A DNA stretch of 23,568 nt from assembly GCA_964458325.1 (NCBI GenBank), contig CAYWIM010000079.1:1-23568 (forward strand). Reading direction: 5' to 3'. This DNA comes from JAGMXM01 sp964458325 (GTDB lineage: Bacteria; Verrucomicrobiota; Verrucomicrobiia; Limisphaerales; UBA1319). A program made the translations under genes and the position numbers. Below are positions 1 to 7,670 of this stretch, in pieces. The notes below the pieces were generated by a model, which saw nothing but the letters and a program-made list of their open reading frames with translations, searched no databases and was not told the DNA's origin. The first letter of the stretch is position 1, and every line of letters begins with the position of its first letter.

Positions 1-2
1 CT

Positions 3-2279
3 GGCCCGGCGGCGCTCCCGCCAAAATCGGAAGTAATTTTTGCACAGACCCTTAGCCCCCGCGCTGCCGATGAACAGGCGCTGATCGCCATCGTCGAATC
101 CTCGGCCGACGCGCGTCAGAAATGGGCTGCCTGCCAGGAGCTTCGTCAGTTCGGCACCGCGCGGTCCGTGCCCGCTCTCGCTGCCTTGCTTGGCGAGGAA
201 CGCACATCCCACGCTGCCCGATACGCCTTGGAAGCGATGCCCTGCCCGGAGGCAGGCGCAGCCCTCCACCAGGCGCTCGACCGAGCCTCGGGCCTGGTCC
301 AAGCCGGTTTGATCGATTCCCTCGGCTGGCGGCGCGATCCCCAGTCCGTGCCCTTGCTCGCGCCGCTCCTGGCCAACTCGGACGCCACTGTCGCCGCCGC
401 TGCGGCCTCCGCGCTCGGGCGGATTGGCGGCACGCAATCGGCTGCCGCACTCGAATCGACGCTGCACCGAGCTGCCCCTGCCGTCCGGATGGCCGCGATC
501 GCGGGCCTGCTCGAGTGCGCGGAACAGTGCCTCGCCGGCGGCAACGCTGCCGAGGCCAGCCGCGTTTACACGTTGCTCAGCGCCCCAGCCGAGAGCGGCC
601 ACATCCGCGCCGCCGCTTGCGCGGGTCTCATCCGATGTTCCGGTAAAGACGCTTTGGCGCGGATCCTGTCCGCGCTCGAAGGCCAGGACCCGGCGTTTCA
701 AGCCGCCGCACTGCGGCTGGCCGGCGAGGTCCAGGATCCCGACGCCACCCGCTCCTTTGCAGCCCTTTTGCCCCGAGCATCTCCCGCACTGCAAATCGCC
801 CTGCTCGCCCTGCTGCGCGAGCGAGGCGACACCGCCGCGCTGCCCGCCGTGCTGGCCGCTGCCCGGGCCCAAGACAGCACCGTCCGCACAGCGGCTTGCG
901 CGTCTTTGGGTGTGCTTGGCGACCCCGCCAGCGTGCCGATGTTGGCGGAAGCGGCGGCCTCGAGCGACGCAGGGGAACAAAAAGCGGCGCGTCAGGCGCT
1001 TGTCATGCTGCACCACGGCGACATTGCGGGCGCGCTGGTGGCGCAGCTCGGCCAGGCGGCGCCCGCCGTTCAAGCCGAAGCGATTCGAGCCCTGGCGGCA
1101 CGCGCTGAACGGAGCGCCGTGCCAGCCCTGCTGCGCCTGGCATCCAGCGACCGGCCTGCGGCGCGCCAGGCTGCCCTGCAAGCGCTGGGCAATCTGGTTG
1201 ATGGCAGCCATGTCGCCGAACTCGTCCAGCTCCTCGAAACAGCCGATGACGACGCCGCGCGCGAGGATGTCATCGCCGTGTTCGAATCGTTGTCCGATCG
1301 GCTCCCCAAAGATCACAGCCCGAATGTCGAACCGATTGTGCGAGGGCTGGTCGCTGGCGACCTCGAGGTCCGCATGGCCCTCCTGCGCGCCGGCGCGCGG
1401 TTCGCCGACGATCGGCTCCGCGCTGCCTTCCGATCCGCGCTGGCCGATCCCGATCGGCGTGTTCGCGCTGCGGCCGCCCGCGCGCTCTGCAACACGCGCG
1501 ATGGCGTCCTCCTGCCTGACCTGGTCCAGGTCGCCCGCGATGCCGCCGATCCCGGCCTGCACGCCATGGCGATCCAGGGAATCGTGCGCCTCGCCACCGA
1601 AGAATCCCCGCGGCTCACCATCGGGCAGCGCACCGAGGCGCTGGCTGCCGCGTTCGATCTGGCTTCGAGCGTCGACGACAAGCGCCAGGTGCTTTCCGGT
1701 CTGGCGCGCGTTCCGAACTTTCAAACCCTCGAGCTCGCCCGCAAAGCCGCCGCCGATCCGGCCGTCAAGGCCGAAGCCGAGGCCGCCCGCCTTCAGATCG
1801 CACAAAAGCTCGGATTCGCCAGCCCATTCATCCGGGAATGGCTCCTGTGCGGGCCCTATCGCAAACCCGGCGTTGCGGGCGCACTCGCCATCTTCGACGT
1901 CCCATTCGGCCCCGAGAATCCAGGCGAGCCAGTGCAATGGCGGGCCGTTCCGCCCGCCGACCAGGTCAACCTGGCGGCCCTCTTTCCCGGCCAGGTGAAC
2001 TGCGCGGCATATCTGAAGGCGGAGCTGATCGCGCCGGAGGACGCCGGCGCGATCCTGCTTCTGGGCAGCGACGACGGCGTCAAGGCCTGGCTCAACGGCA
2101 AGCTCGTCCATGCCAACAACGCCGACCGGGGCGACGTGGCGGACCAGGACCAGGCGCCGATCCGCCTGGCCAAAGGCTCGAACGAGCTCCTCCTCAAGAT
2201 CACCCAGGGCGCTGGCGGCTGGTCGGGGCGCGCCCGGATCGTCGGCCCGGAAACAATGGGGTCGCATCTAAATAATTGA
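3..2279 (+). CDS. HEAT-repeat protein with C-terminal sugar-binding-like domain, 5' end incomplete
   Basis: The frame is open from the window edge to the TGA at 2277-2279. It has no ATG, GTG or TTG before a GTG at 168, which lies inside the first HEAT unit, so the true start is outside the window or lost. From about codon 23 to 600 the protein is an array of Ala/Leu-rich helical HEAT units, a scaffold for protein contacts. From about codon 608 (FIREWLLCGPY) to the end is a compact beta domain containing LGSDDGVKAWLNG and NELLLKITQG, a module known from exported planctomycete and verrucomicrobial HEAT proteins and resembling carbohydrate-binding folds. Such proteins normally begin with a signal peptide just before the DEQALIAIV-like segment. 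Here the flanking repeat (13-55) occupies that place. The C-terminus also ends abruptly after RIVGPE, a little shorter than I expect for the family. The domain call is secure. Its partner and exact role are unknown. Confidence 0.8.
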   Translation, partial: GPAALPPKSEVIFAQTLSPRAADEQALIAIVESSADARQKWAACQELRQFGTARSVPALAALLGEERTSHAARYALEAMPCPEAGAALHQALDRASGLVQAGLIDSLGWRRDPQSVPLLAPLLANSDATVAAAAASALGRIGGTQSAAALESTLHRAAPAVRMAAIAGLLECAEQCLAGGNAAEASRVYTLLSAPAESGHIRAAACAGLIRCSGKDALARILSALEGQDPAFQAAALRLAGEVQDPDATRSFAALLPRASPALQIALLALLRERGDTAALPAVLAAARAQDSTVRTAACASLGVLGDPASVPMLAEAAASSDAGEQKAARQALVMLHHGDIAGALVAQLGQAAPAVQAEAIRALAARAERSAVPALLRLASSDRPAARQAALQALGNLVDGSHVAELVQLLETADDDAAREDVIAVFESLSDRLPKDHSPNVEPIVRGLVAGDLEVRMALLRAGARFADDRLRAAFRSALADPDRRVRAAAARALCNTRDGVLLPDLVQVARDAADPGLHAMAIQGIVRLATEESPRLTIGQRTEALAAAFDLASSVDDKRQVLSGLARVPNFQTLELARKAAADPAVKAEAEAARLQIAQKLGFASPFIREWLLCGPYRKPGVAGALAIFDVPFGPENPGEPVQWRAVPPADQVNLAALFPGQVNCAAYLKAELIAPEDAGAILLLGSDDGVKAWLNGKLVHANNADRGDVADQDQAPIRLAKGSNELLLKITQGAGGWSGRARIVGPETMGSHLNN
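13..55 (-). repeat. Left copy of a window-flanking inverted repeat
   Basis: Read on the minus strand from 55 to 13, this segment matches the plus strand from 23492 to 23534 at 32 of 43 positions. The first 26 positions match at 22, and the best-kept core on the plus strand here is TTGCACAGAYCCTTAG. The similarity runs away from the window centre and stops sharply at 55, where the HEAT gene begins. This is what the terminal inverted repeat of a mobile element lying to the left would look like. No transposase is in the window, so the element type is unknown. A dispersed intergenic repeat is the alternative. Confidence 0.6.
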
Positions 2280-2363
2280 CAACTGCGCTGAACTTCGTGT
2301 GGCATGCCATTCGGTTCAGGCCCAATCCTCTCGCCATCGCCGGATGGCTCTCTCGAGATCCGC

Positions 2364-3539
2364 TTATTTCGAGACGATGGAGCGGGTGCTGGTAGGATTT
2401 CCATCGACCACGCTTTCTTCGGGGATCCGGGCGATCGTGATCTCCTGAATATAGTCCGGCGCACGCTTCCCGCGACCGTGGTCGTAAGCCACGTAAATCA
2501 TCCCGTCATACTTGCCCTGGGCGTCGGCCCCGAACGCGATGTTCGGATACGAGGTCCCAGGATCGATGCGCGAATCGAATACATAGTAATGAGGCCAAGT
2601 CCGGCCGCCATCCGATGACAAGGCGACACACATGTTGATCCGGTTGGCCGGCATCCGGTTGAACGCCAACACGAGGCGTCCGGATGGGGATCGGGCCAGA
2701 TCGGCCTTGGCATTTCTGGCATTGGGATGGGCCGTAAATGGAATGGGCGCGCTCCAGCTCCTGCCGCCATCGCTGCTGCGGGTTATGTGCTGTTCGGCTG
2801 TGGTGCGGAAGCAGGCCAGCAGCTCTCCTGGGCTGGCCTCAGCAAGGGATGCCTCAAAAAAGGTGTTCAAACTCCCGTCCGCCGCCGCATACGGCAGATA
2901 GGAGACGAGTTCGGTCCGGATTCGATCCCCTGCCTGGGAAATGACTCGATGCAGCTTCATGCCCATGCTCTCCGGCCACGGCGGCGGGCCCGACGTGTTC
3001 TGGTTGGCAGTGAAATAGACCTGCCCGCCCACGAGCGCCGGGCTGCCCACAAATCCGAAGTCCACATAGGCGGGCGCGCCGAAAACAAAGGGCGCGTCCT
3101 TCGACAGCGGATTGGTCAGGAGCACGGACCAGACGCTCCGCTGGCGGCCCTTCTGCCCCGACACCGGGATCAGAACCAGCAGCGGCCCATCCGGCGTGGG
3201 CGTGAGCCGCGGATCAATCACGCTCTGTGCCGCCACCTTGGGATTGGGAACGAAATACGCAATCTCTTTCCACGTCTGGCAGCCGTCGTCCGAGATCGCC
3301 AGGGTGTTGTAGCAGCCCGTGCCTTCACCCGAGATGCCGGGCTCCCCCTTGTTCACCCCGTACCAGATGCAGAACCAGCGCAGGCCGACCCGGGCGATGG
3401 CCGGGATTTGCTGGCTCACTCGCTTCCCATACACGGCCGAATCCGTCGAGATCACAAAGGGATCGGTCGGCACGGGCGGAGCGGAAGCGGACGTTTGCAG
3501 AGCCGCGGCCGCAGCTGCCATCAGCATGGTCAGATTCAT
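2364..3539 (-). CDS. Exported sialidase-like Asp-box (BNR) protein
   Basis: The product is 391 residues. I chose the ATG at 3539 because it opens a short hydrophobic signal peptide (about residues 1-20, ending near SASA). The frame stays open upstream, but only across the DoxX gene. Asp-box motifs typical of six-bladed sialidase propellers occur at 255-262 (SSDGGRSW) and 308-315 (SSDGGRTW). A degenerate one lies at 83-90 (SDDGCQTW), with Cys in place of Gly. The segments KADLARSPSGRLVLAFN (278-294) and YPNIAFGADAQGKYDGMIYV (331-350) resemble the bacterial exo-sialidase-like superfamily. It is probably secreted and acts on or binds glycans, but I cannot assign catalytic Arg, Glu and Tyr residues with confidence, so activity is inferred. 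It lies 38 nt downstream of the DoxX gene on the same strand, consistent with one transcript. Confidence 0.8.
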   Translation of the reverse strand: MNLTMLMAAAAAALQTSASAPPVPTDPFVISTDSAVYGKRVSQQIPAIARVGLRWFCIWYGVNKGEPGISGEGTGCYNTLAISDDGCQTWKEIAYFVPNPKVAAQSVIDPRLTPTPDGPLLVLIPVSGQKGRQRSVWSVLLTNPLSKDAPFVFGAPAYVDFGFVGSPALVGGQVYFTANQNTSGPPPWPESMGMKLHRVISQAGDRIRTELVSYLPYAAADGSLNTFFEASLAEASPGELLACFRTTAEQHITRSSDGGRSWSAPIPFTAHPNARNAKADLARSPSGRLVLAFNRMPANRINMCVALSSDGGRTWPHYYVFDSRIDPGTSYPNIAFGADAQGKYDGMIYVAYDHGRGKRAPDYIQEITIARIPEESVVDGNPTSTRSIVSK

Positions 3540-3577
3540 CGAGCAAACGCTGGCTTTTTCGAGAATGCCAGAGGGGA

Positions 3578-4012
3578 TTAGGCGCGGGAGGGGCCGCCCG
3601 TCTTCGCGTCGATGGAAAAGCGTCCGGCCCCAGCCACGAGCAACGTCACAAAACCCGCCAGGTAGACGAACGCAAGCTCGCCGCTCTTGGCCCCGGTCAG
3701 GACCCCCTGGTGCACGAGAAAAAAGGCCGTCGCCATGGTGATCGCAAGCGCAAGCGCAGCCAGACGGTGAAAGAGCCCGAGGATCAGCAGGACGGAACAG
3801 ACCGCCTCTCCAAACACCGCCAGCCCCAGGCTCGCCCTCGAGCCCACGCCGAGCGGATCCGGGAATTTGCCGGCCATTTCCGAAAAGCCGGCCAGCTTGC
3901 TCCAGCCATGCAGGAGCAGCATCGAGAGCCCCAACCAGAGGCGCAAGACCAGCAGCGCGAGATCGGCGCTGCACGGGAGAAAATCGAGTTTGACGAATCG
4001 CAAAAGTTTCAT
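3578..4012 (-). CDS. DoxX family membrane protein
   Basis: This is a 144-residue protein with the DoxX family size and pattern. Four hydrophobic helices lie at roughly residues 17-36, 59-79, 82-103 and 111-130. The N-terminal part contains LALLVLRLWLGLSMLLLHGWSKL, in which the Arg and the HGWSKL stretch match the family. DoxX-type proteins are small inner-membrane proteins, linked in some bacteria to respiratory quinone or thiol chemistry and redox stress. No specific activity can be read here. The start at 4012 is the only good ATG before the hydrophobic segment. No clear Shine-Dalgarno sequence precedes it. The sialidase-like gene follows after 38 nt, probably co-transcribed, although the two functions have no obvious link. 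Confidence 0.85.
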   Translation of the reverse strand: MKLLRFVKLDFLPCSADLALLVLRLWLGLSMLLLHGWSKLAGFSEMAGKFPDPLGVGSRASLGLAVFGEAVCSVLLILGLFHRLAALALAITMATAFFLVHQGVLTGAKSGELAFVYLAGFVTLLVAGAGRFSIDAKTGGPSRA

Positions 4013-4068
4013 GGTATCAAAGGATTTGTACTAAGCGTCATCAGTCCGCAACGCCAGGTCAAGGGCCC

Positions 4069-4090
4069 GGCCTGCAGAATCGTGCAGGCC
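4069..4090. repeat. Perfect 8-bp inverted repeat in the divergent promoter region
   Basis: GGCCTGCA at 4069-4076 and TGCAGGCC at 4083-4090 are perfectly complementary around a 6-nt spacer. The site is 57 nt upstream of the DoxX start, between divergent genes. There is no T-run on either strand, so it is not a standard intrinsic terminator. It could be an operator for a dimeric repressor or a structured leader. Confidence 0.4.
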
Positions 4091-4214
4091 GCCTGCCCCC
4101 ACGCGGCGAGACCGATGAGGCTGCGTCCAGTTTGTCGTTCTGACACGGCTTGTCGAGCCCCAAGAGATTTTCGCGCATCCGTCTCCGCTGGCCAATACCT
4201 GTTTCCGGCGCCAG

Positions 4215-4248
4215 GCGTTCCCTTGAAGGAACGCGGAATTCATTCCGC
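4215..4248. repeat. Two abutting palindromes upstream of the 4302 gene
   Basis: GCGTTCC (4215-4221) pairs with GGAACGC (4228-4234). GCGGAAT (4233-4239) pairs with ATTCCGC (4242-4248) around only two bases. The two palindromes overlap by two nucleotides. They lie 54-87 nt upstream of the ATG at 4302, just before a possible promoter. The arrangement suits either tandem operator sites or a dispersed palindromic repeat unit. Sequence alone cannot separate the two. Confidence 0.45.
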
Positions 4249-4266
4249 ACTCAGGAATTCAAATTC

Positions 4267-4293
4267 TTGTTGGCGAATGCCGGGGCGGATAAT
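4267..4293 (+). promoter_or_regulatory. Possible sigma-70-type promoter giving a near-leaderless transcript
   Basis: GATAAT at 4288-4293 matches the -10 consensus at five of six positions. TTGTTG at 4267-4272 is a weak -35 with a short 15-nt spacer. Transcription would then start close to 4300, two bases before the ATG at 4302. This agrees with the absence of a Shine-Dalgarno sequence in front of that gene. It is prediction by eye only. Confidence 0.3.
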
Positions 4294-4301
4294 CTGGCAT
4301 C

Positions 4302-5813
4302 ATGTGGAAACGACGGCTGAGGCGGCTTCTGTCCTTCTCGCTAGGACTGCTCATTGTTTCTCTTGTTTTTCTGCTGTGCGAGCGTTGGCGTGGCCAGTGG
4401 GCACTCGCCCGTTGTTACAGCGATCTGAAAGCCAAGGGCGAGAAGCTGACGTTCGCCGAGGTGGCGCCCCCAGTTCCCGAAGGCGACAACAGCGCGCCGG
4501 AGGTCGTGGAAGCCGCCCAGAAGCTCGAGAAAGGCTCGGTCATGCCCAACCGGCGGCCCCCGGCGATGACCATCGTCCCGTCGGGCAGAGCCATCGCATG
4601 GTTTCAACAAAGCGAATGGGTGGAAGATAAGCTCACGAATACCTGGAGTCAGGTCGCAGACGATTTGCGGCAGAACGAACCTGCGCTGGCCCGAATCCGC
4701 GCCGCTCTGGCCAAGCCGGTGTTGCGCAACCCGCTCGATTTCTCTTTGGGATATGGTTTGCGATTCGATCACCTGACGCCCATGAAATCGCTGGCACGGT
4801 GGTTTGGATCTGCGTGCCAGCTTGCTCTGCGCGAAGGCAGAAACCGCGATGCCATCGATCATGCAGTATTGCAGATGCGGCTCGCGCGGATTCTGGCTGA
4901 AGACAGGATCGTCATCAGCGAGCTGGTGCGCCATGCCATTGCCGCGATTGCGAAATGTTCAGCCTGGGAATCCCTGCAATCCGGCGGCTGGACGGATCCG
5001 GATCTGGCCCGTCTCCAGGAGGCCTGGGCCAGCGAAGATTTCCTGGCAACGCTCGTCCACTGCCTGGAAGGCGAGCGCGCTTACGGACTGGCTTGCGTGA
5101 TTCGTCTTCGGCAGTCGAATGAGGAGGCCGTGCAGGCCATGTTCTGGCAGGAGGAGTTCCTCGATGAAATCGACGATCCGGGATGGCATCATTGGCCCGG
5201 AATGGATTTTCTCAGGAAACAGGTCTATTGCCGCATCTGGCGTTTTGCGTGGTCGCATCAGGACGAACGCCGCTACCTCCTGGGCATGCAGCGCCTGCTG
5301 GAGATCGCGCGGGCCGCCGGCGCCCAACAATCGTATGCCTCCATCGCGCAGGACATCGACCGGTTGGCGGATGAAACATCCAATCTCAGCCGGTATGACC
5401 GGCTGCGCTTTGCGCTGTCGCCGCTGTCGCTGTCCACTTTGTCCGCCGTGATTCGGCGCGGGATGCAGGCCGAAACCGACAAAGCGATGGTTGTCTGCGC
5501 CATCGCCCTGAAACGACATTCGTTGCGACATGGCCAGCCCCCCTCGTCTCTCGATATGCTGGCGCCGGAGTTCGCTCCATCCGCGCCCGTGGATATGATG
5601 GATGGCAAGCCGCTGAAGTATCGCATCGATGCCGACGGCCGATCCATGCTGTATTCCGTCGGCCCGAACGGCCTGGACGACGGCGGAGACGCCACCATGC
5701 CGCCCAGCCAGAGTTCTTCGCGGAACAGTTGGAACCGGATGGATTACCTCTGGCCCTCTCCCGCCCTGCCGGAAGAGATCGAGGCGTACCGGAAGGAAGC
5801 GGCGGTTCCGTGA
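4302..5813 (+). CDS. Membrane-anchored protein of unknown function with pseudopilin-like C-terminal motif
   Basis: The product is 503 residues. An Arg/Lys-rich start (MWKRRLRRLL) is followed by one transmembrane helix at about 8-26, so the bulk is probably periplasmic. The middle (about 110-420) is helical and I recognise no enzyme motif in it. Near the end, about 434-463, is DGKPLKYR followed by MLYSVGPNGLDDGGD. This pattern recurs at the C-terminus of pseudopilin-like and other PVC-phylum hypothetical proteins and often forms a small calcium-binding loop. Lone genes of this architecture are frequent in verrucomicrobia and planctomycetes, and no function is established. It is divergent from the DoxX gene, with 289 nt between them holding the palindromes, and converges with the isomerase-like gene after 62 nt. 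Confidence 0.75.
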   Translation: MWKRRLRRLLSFSLGLLIVSLVFLLCERWRGQWALARCYSDLKAKGEKLTFAEVAPPVPEGDNSAPEVVEAAQKLEKGSVMPNRRPPAMTIVPSGRAIAWFQQSEWVEDKLTNTWSQVADDLRQNEPALARIRAALAKPVLRNPLDFSLGYGLRFDHLTPMKSLARWFGSACQLALREGRNRDAIDHAVLQMRLARILAEDRIVISELVRHAIAAIAKCSAWESLQSGGWTDPDLARLQEAWASEDFLATLVHCLEGERAYGLACVIRLRQSNEEAVQAMFWQEEFLDEIDDPGWHHWPGMDFLRKQVYCRIWRFAWSHQDERRYLLGMQRLLEIARAAGAQQSYASIAQDIDRLADETSNLSRYDRLRFALSPLSLSTLSAVIRRGMQAETDKAMVVCAIALKRHSLRHGQPPSSLDMLAPEFAPSAPVDMMDGKPLKYRIDADGRSMLYSVGPNGLDDGGDATMPPSQSSSRNSWNRMDYLWPSPALPEEIEAYRKEAAVP

Positions 5814-5875
5814 GGACCGCGGCAAACACCGGCGCACATCCGCCGTTGGCCTATGCTTTGTCGCAAATCCTTGGC

Positions 5876-7450
5876 TCAGCCTTTGAGGACCTGGACCTGG
5901 ATGCCGACCTTGCTCGCGGCGTAGGCAACTTCGCGCGTGTAATCGCCGTAGGCGAGCATGCAATGAAATCCGCGCATGTTGCGGATGACCTCCTGCGTGT
6001 CCGCATGGAGCGCCACCTCGACCTGCGCGCGGCAGGTGTCGGGGTACGGATTGTCCAGGATGCGCCCGGTCATCGCCAGCCAGTTCTTGGCCTCGAAGTC
6101 CGGTTTCAGGATGGTCAGGAGCTGGCCTTGGGGGAACCGGACGTGCGTGGCGGCGCCGTGGTCCGACTCGTAATGCGTGACCAGCTCGACTGGCGCGAGC
6201 GTCTTGCCGTCCATGCGGCGCGGGGCCGTGCAATGCGCGAACATCATCTTCCCCTGATGCGGCCAGGTTGGGTTGCAGAAATACGTCGGTTTGCCGCAGA
6301 TGAAATGCAGAAGGATGCCGGACGGGATGGTGACGAAATCCCCTTCGCAGTAGGCCATGTAGCCTTCGTCATTGATGAGGGTGAGGGTCATGCAGGGCAT
6401 GATTCCAGCATAGCTGTTCATGCAGCCCCGGACGGTCACGGCAAAGGCGTCGGACTTGGCCATCTGTTCATAGAATAGCTGCTGCAGCAAAAAGGCCTCC
6501 CGCACCGCCTTTTCGGTCGTCACCAGCTTGACGCCCTCGGCGTCGATGTAGGTCCGCGCGGCCCGCTGGCATTTCTCCATGAGCGCCTCGTTCTTCCGGC
6601 CGGCTTCGACCAGGGCGCTCAATTCCGGGATGGGCAGGTCGATCATATCGAGCTGGAACCGCGCGCGGGCCAGCTCCGGCGCCTTGGGCCAGGACCAGCC
6701 GCCCGGGCCGCCGACGCACACGATGCGGCGGCCGATCGTGTTCTTTAGCCCATAAAGGGCCTGGAACCGCCACCGCACCTCTTCCATGTCATCCACCACC
6801 ACGTCGTCGATGCCCGCCTGCTTCTGCTGGATCGTGTCCGTATGGCTCCGGAGGAACCGCGAATCGACGATCTCGTGCCAGAGGTAGTAGGGGCCGGACT
6901 TGTAGCGGACGAAAATGACCATTTGCTTCCCCAGGCCAGCCAGCGCGTTGAGCGTGTCGGTGCCCGCGCCAGCCGCGTAGATCAACAGCACATCCGCCGC
7001 CGTTCCTTTCAAGGGCTCGGCCTGGGCGGGGCTGGTCACTCGAGCCAGCGGCAGCAGACGCATTCCAAACTCGGCGCTGCCGCTCAGCCGCTGCAGCTCG
7101 CCCTCGATCCGCCCGGCCTCTTGGTCCACCAGCTCCGGTGTTTGAAGCCCGCCCCAATTCCGCCAGCTGCGGCCTTCGACACGCTGCGGCTTGTCGTGCA
7201 TCAGAACCGGCTGCACCACCAGATCGGCAGCGCCCAATTTCATGCTCGGACCGCTGGCAGGCGCGGCCGCGCCGTGGGCCAACCCCCCCAGGTGCCGCCA
7301 CGGATACATCACGGTCGCAGTCAGCGCGACCGAGCCCAAACGCAAAAAGTGGCGGCGCGGGATGCCGGTCCTGGGCATCCGGGGCGCCGTTGAAGGACCG
7401 ATCACGGGTGAAATGTGCGATACAGCCATTCGAGGTGGAATTGTGTTCAT
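5876..7450 (-). CDS. Sugar-isomerase-like protein with a twin-arginine export signal
   Basis: With the ATG at 7450 the product is 524 residues. A twin-arginine motif RRHFLRLG lies at 32-39, followed by a short hydrophobic stretch. Alternative ATGs at 7429 and 7378 also keep it, and none has a Shine-Dalgarno sequence. From about residue 340 the sequence (MTLTLINDEGYMAYCEGD, then TYFCNPTWPHQGKMMFAHCT, then NMRGFHCMLAYGDY) resembles the C-terminal half of the L-fucose/L-arabinose isomerase superfamily. The N-terminal half has the alternating beta/alpha look of its sugar-binding domain. Acidic residues in the INDEGYMAYCEGD stretch and the His of GFHCML are candidate metal ligands. Known isomerases of this group are cytoplasmic, so a Tat signal is unusual. 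It may be a periplasmic enzyme or a binding protein that kept the fold. The fold is likely. The substrate is unknown. Confidence 0.7.
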   Translation of the reverse strand: MNTIPPRMAVSHISPVIGPSTAPRMPRTGIPRRHFLRLGSVALTATVMYPWRHLGGLAHGAAAPASGPSMKLGAADLVVQPVLMHDKPQRVEGRSWRNWGGLQTPELVDQEAGRIEGELQRLSGSAEFGMRLLPLARVTSPAQAEPLKGTAADVLLIYAAGAGTDTLNALAGLGKQMVIFVRYKSGPYYLWHEIVDSRFLRSHTDTIQQKQAGIDDVVVDDMEEVRWRFQALYGLKNTIGRRIVCVGGPGGWSWPKAPELARARFQLDMIDLPIPELSALVEAGRKNEALMEKCQRAARTYIDAEGVKLVTTEKAVREAFLLQQLFYEQMAKSDAFAVTVRGCMNSYAGIMPCMTLTLINDEGYMAYCEGDFVTIPSGILLHFICGKPTYFCNPTWPHQGKMMFAHCTAPRRMDGKTLAPVELVTHYESDHGAATHVRFPQGQLLTILKPDFEAKNWLAMTGRILDNPYPDTCRAQVEVALHADTQEVIRNMRGFHCMLAYGDYTREVAYAASKVGIQVQVLKG

Positions 7451-7618
7451 CGTGGGCTTGAGATTGCCACCAAAGTCCGCCCAGAGCAACTCTTTCCGGC
7501 ACGAGGCGGCCTCCTGGCTCGGACACTCCCCGGTTCCGCGCGAAGCGTCTTCGAGCGAACGGGCAGCCAGGGAGAACCGATCGCAAACGGCTTCGGCTCT
7601 TCCACACCTGGACCGCTC

Positions 7619-7651
7619 CCCTCCCCCCGCGAGACTCGAGCAGGGGGAGGG
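7619..7651 (-). terminator. GC hairpin after the 785-residue exported protein (repeat copy 1)
   Basis: CCCTCCCCC at 7619-7627 pairs perfectly with GGGGGAGGG at 7643-7651. In the direction of transcription it begins 20 nt after the stop codon at 7671. No U-run follows, so it would be a factor-assisted terminator or an mRNA-end stabiliser. Its loop is nearly the same as that of the hairpin at 10203-10230. Confidence 0.5.
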
Positions 7652-7670
7652 ATGGGCAGAGGGGCTCGTT

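Noticed and set aside
3540..3974. Long upstream extension of the sialidase-like gene
   Set aside because: It overlaps the DoxX gene in another frame, and the extension has no protein-like pattern. The signal peptide starts at 3539.
4025..4051. Possible promoter for the DoxX operon on the minus strand (TTGCGG and TACAAA)
   Set aside because: Both boxes are weak and the 15-nt spacing is short. Such matches are expected by chance.
4236..4245. GAATTCATTC at 4236-4245, also present (minus strand) in the right flanking repeat at 23508-23517
   Set aside because: The match is only ten bases with a partly palindromic core. Continuation beyond it needs a gap, so it is not enough to call a third copy of the repeat.
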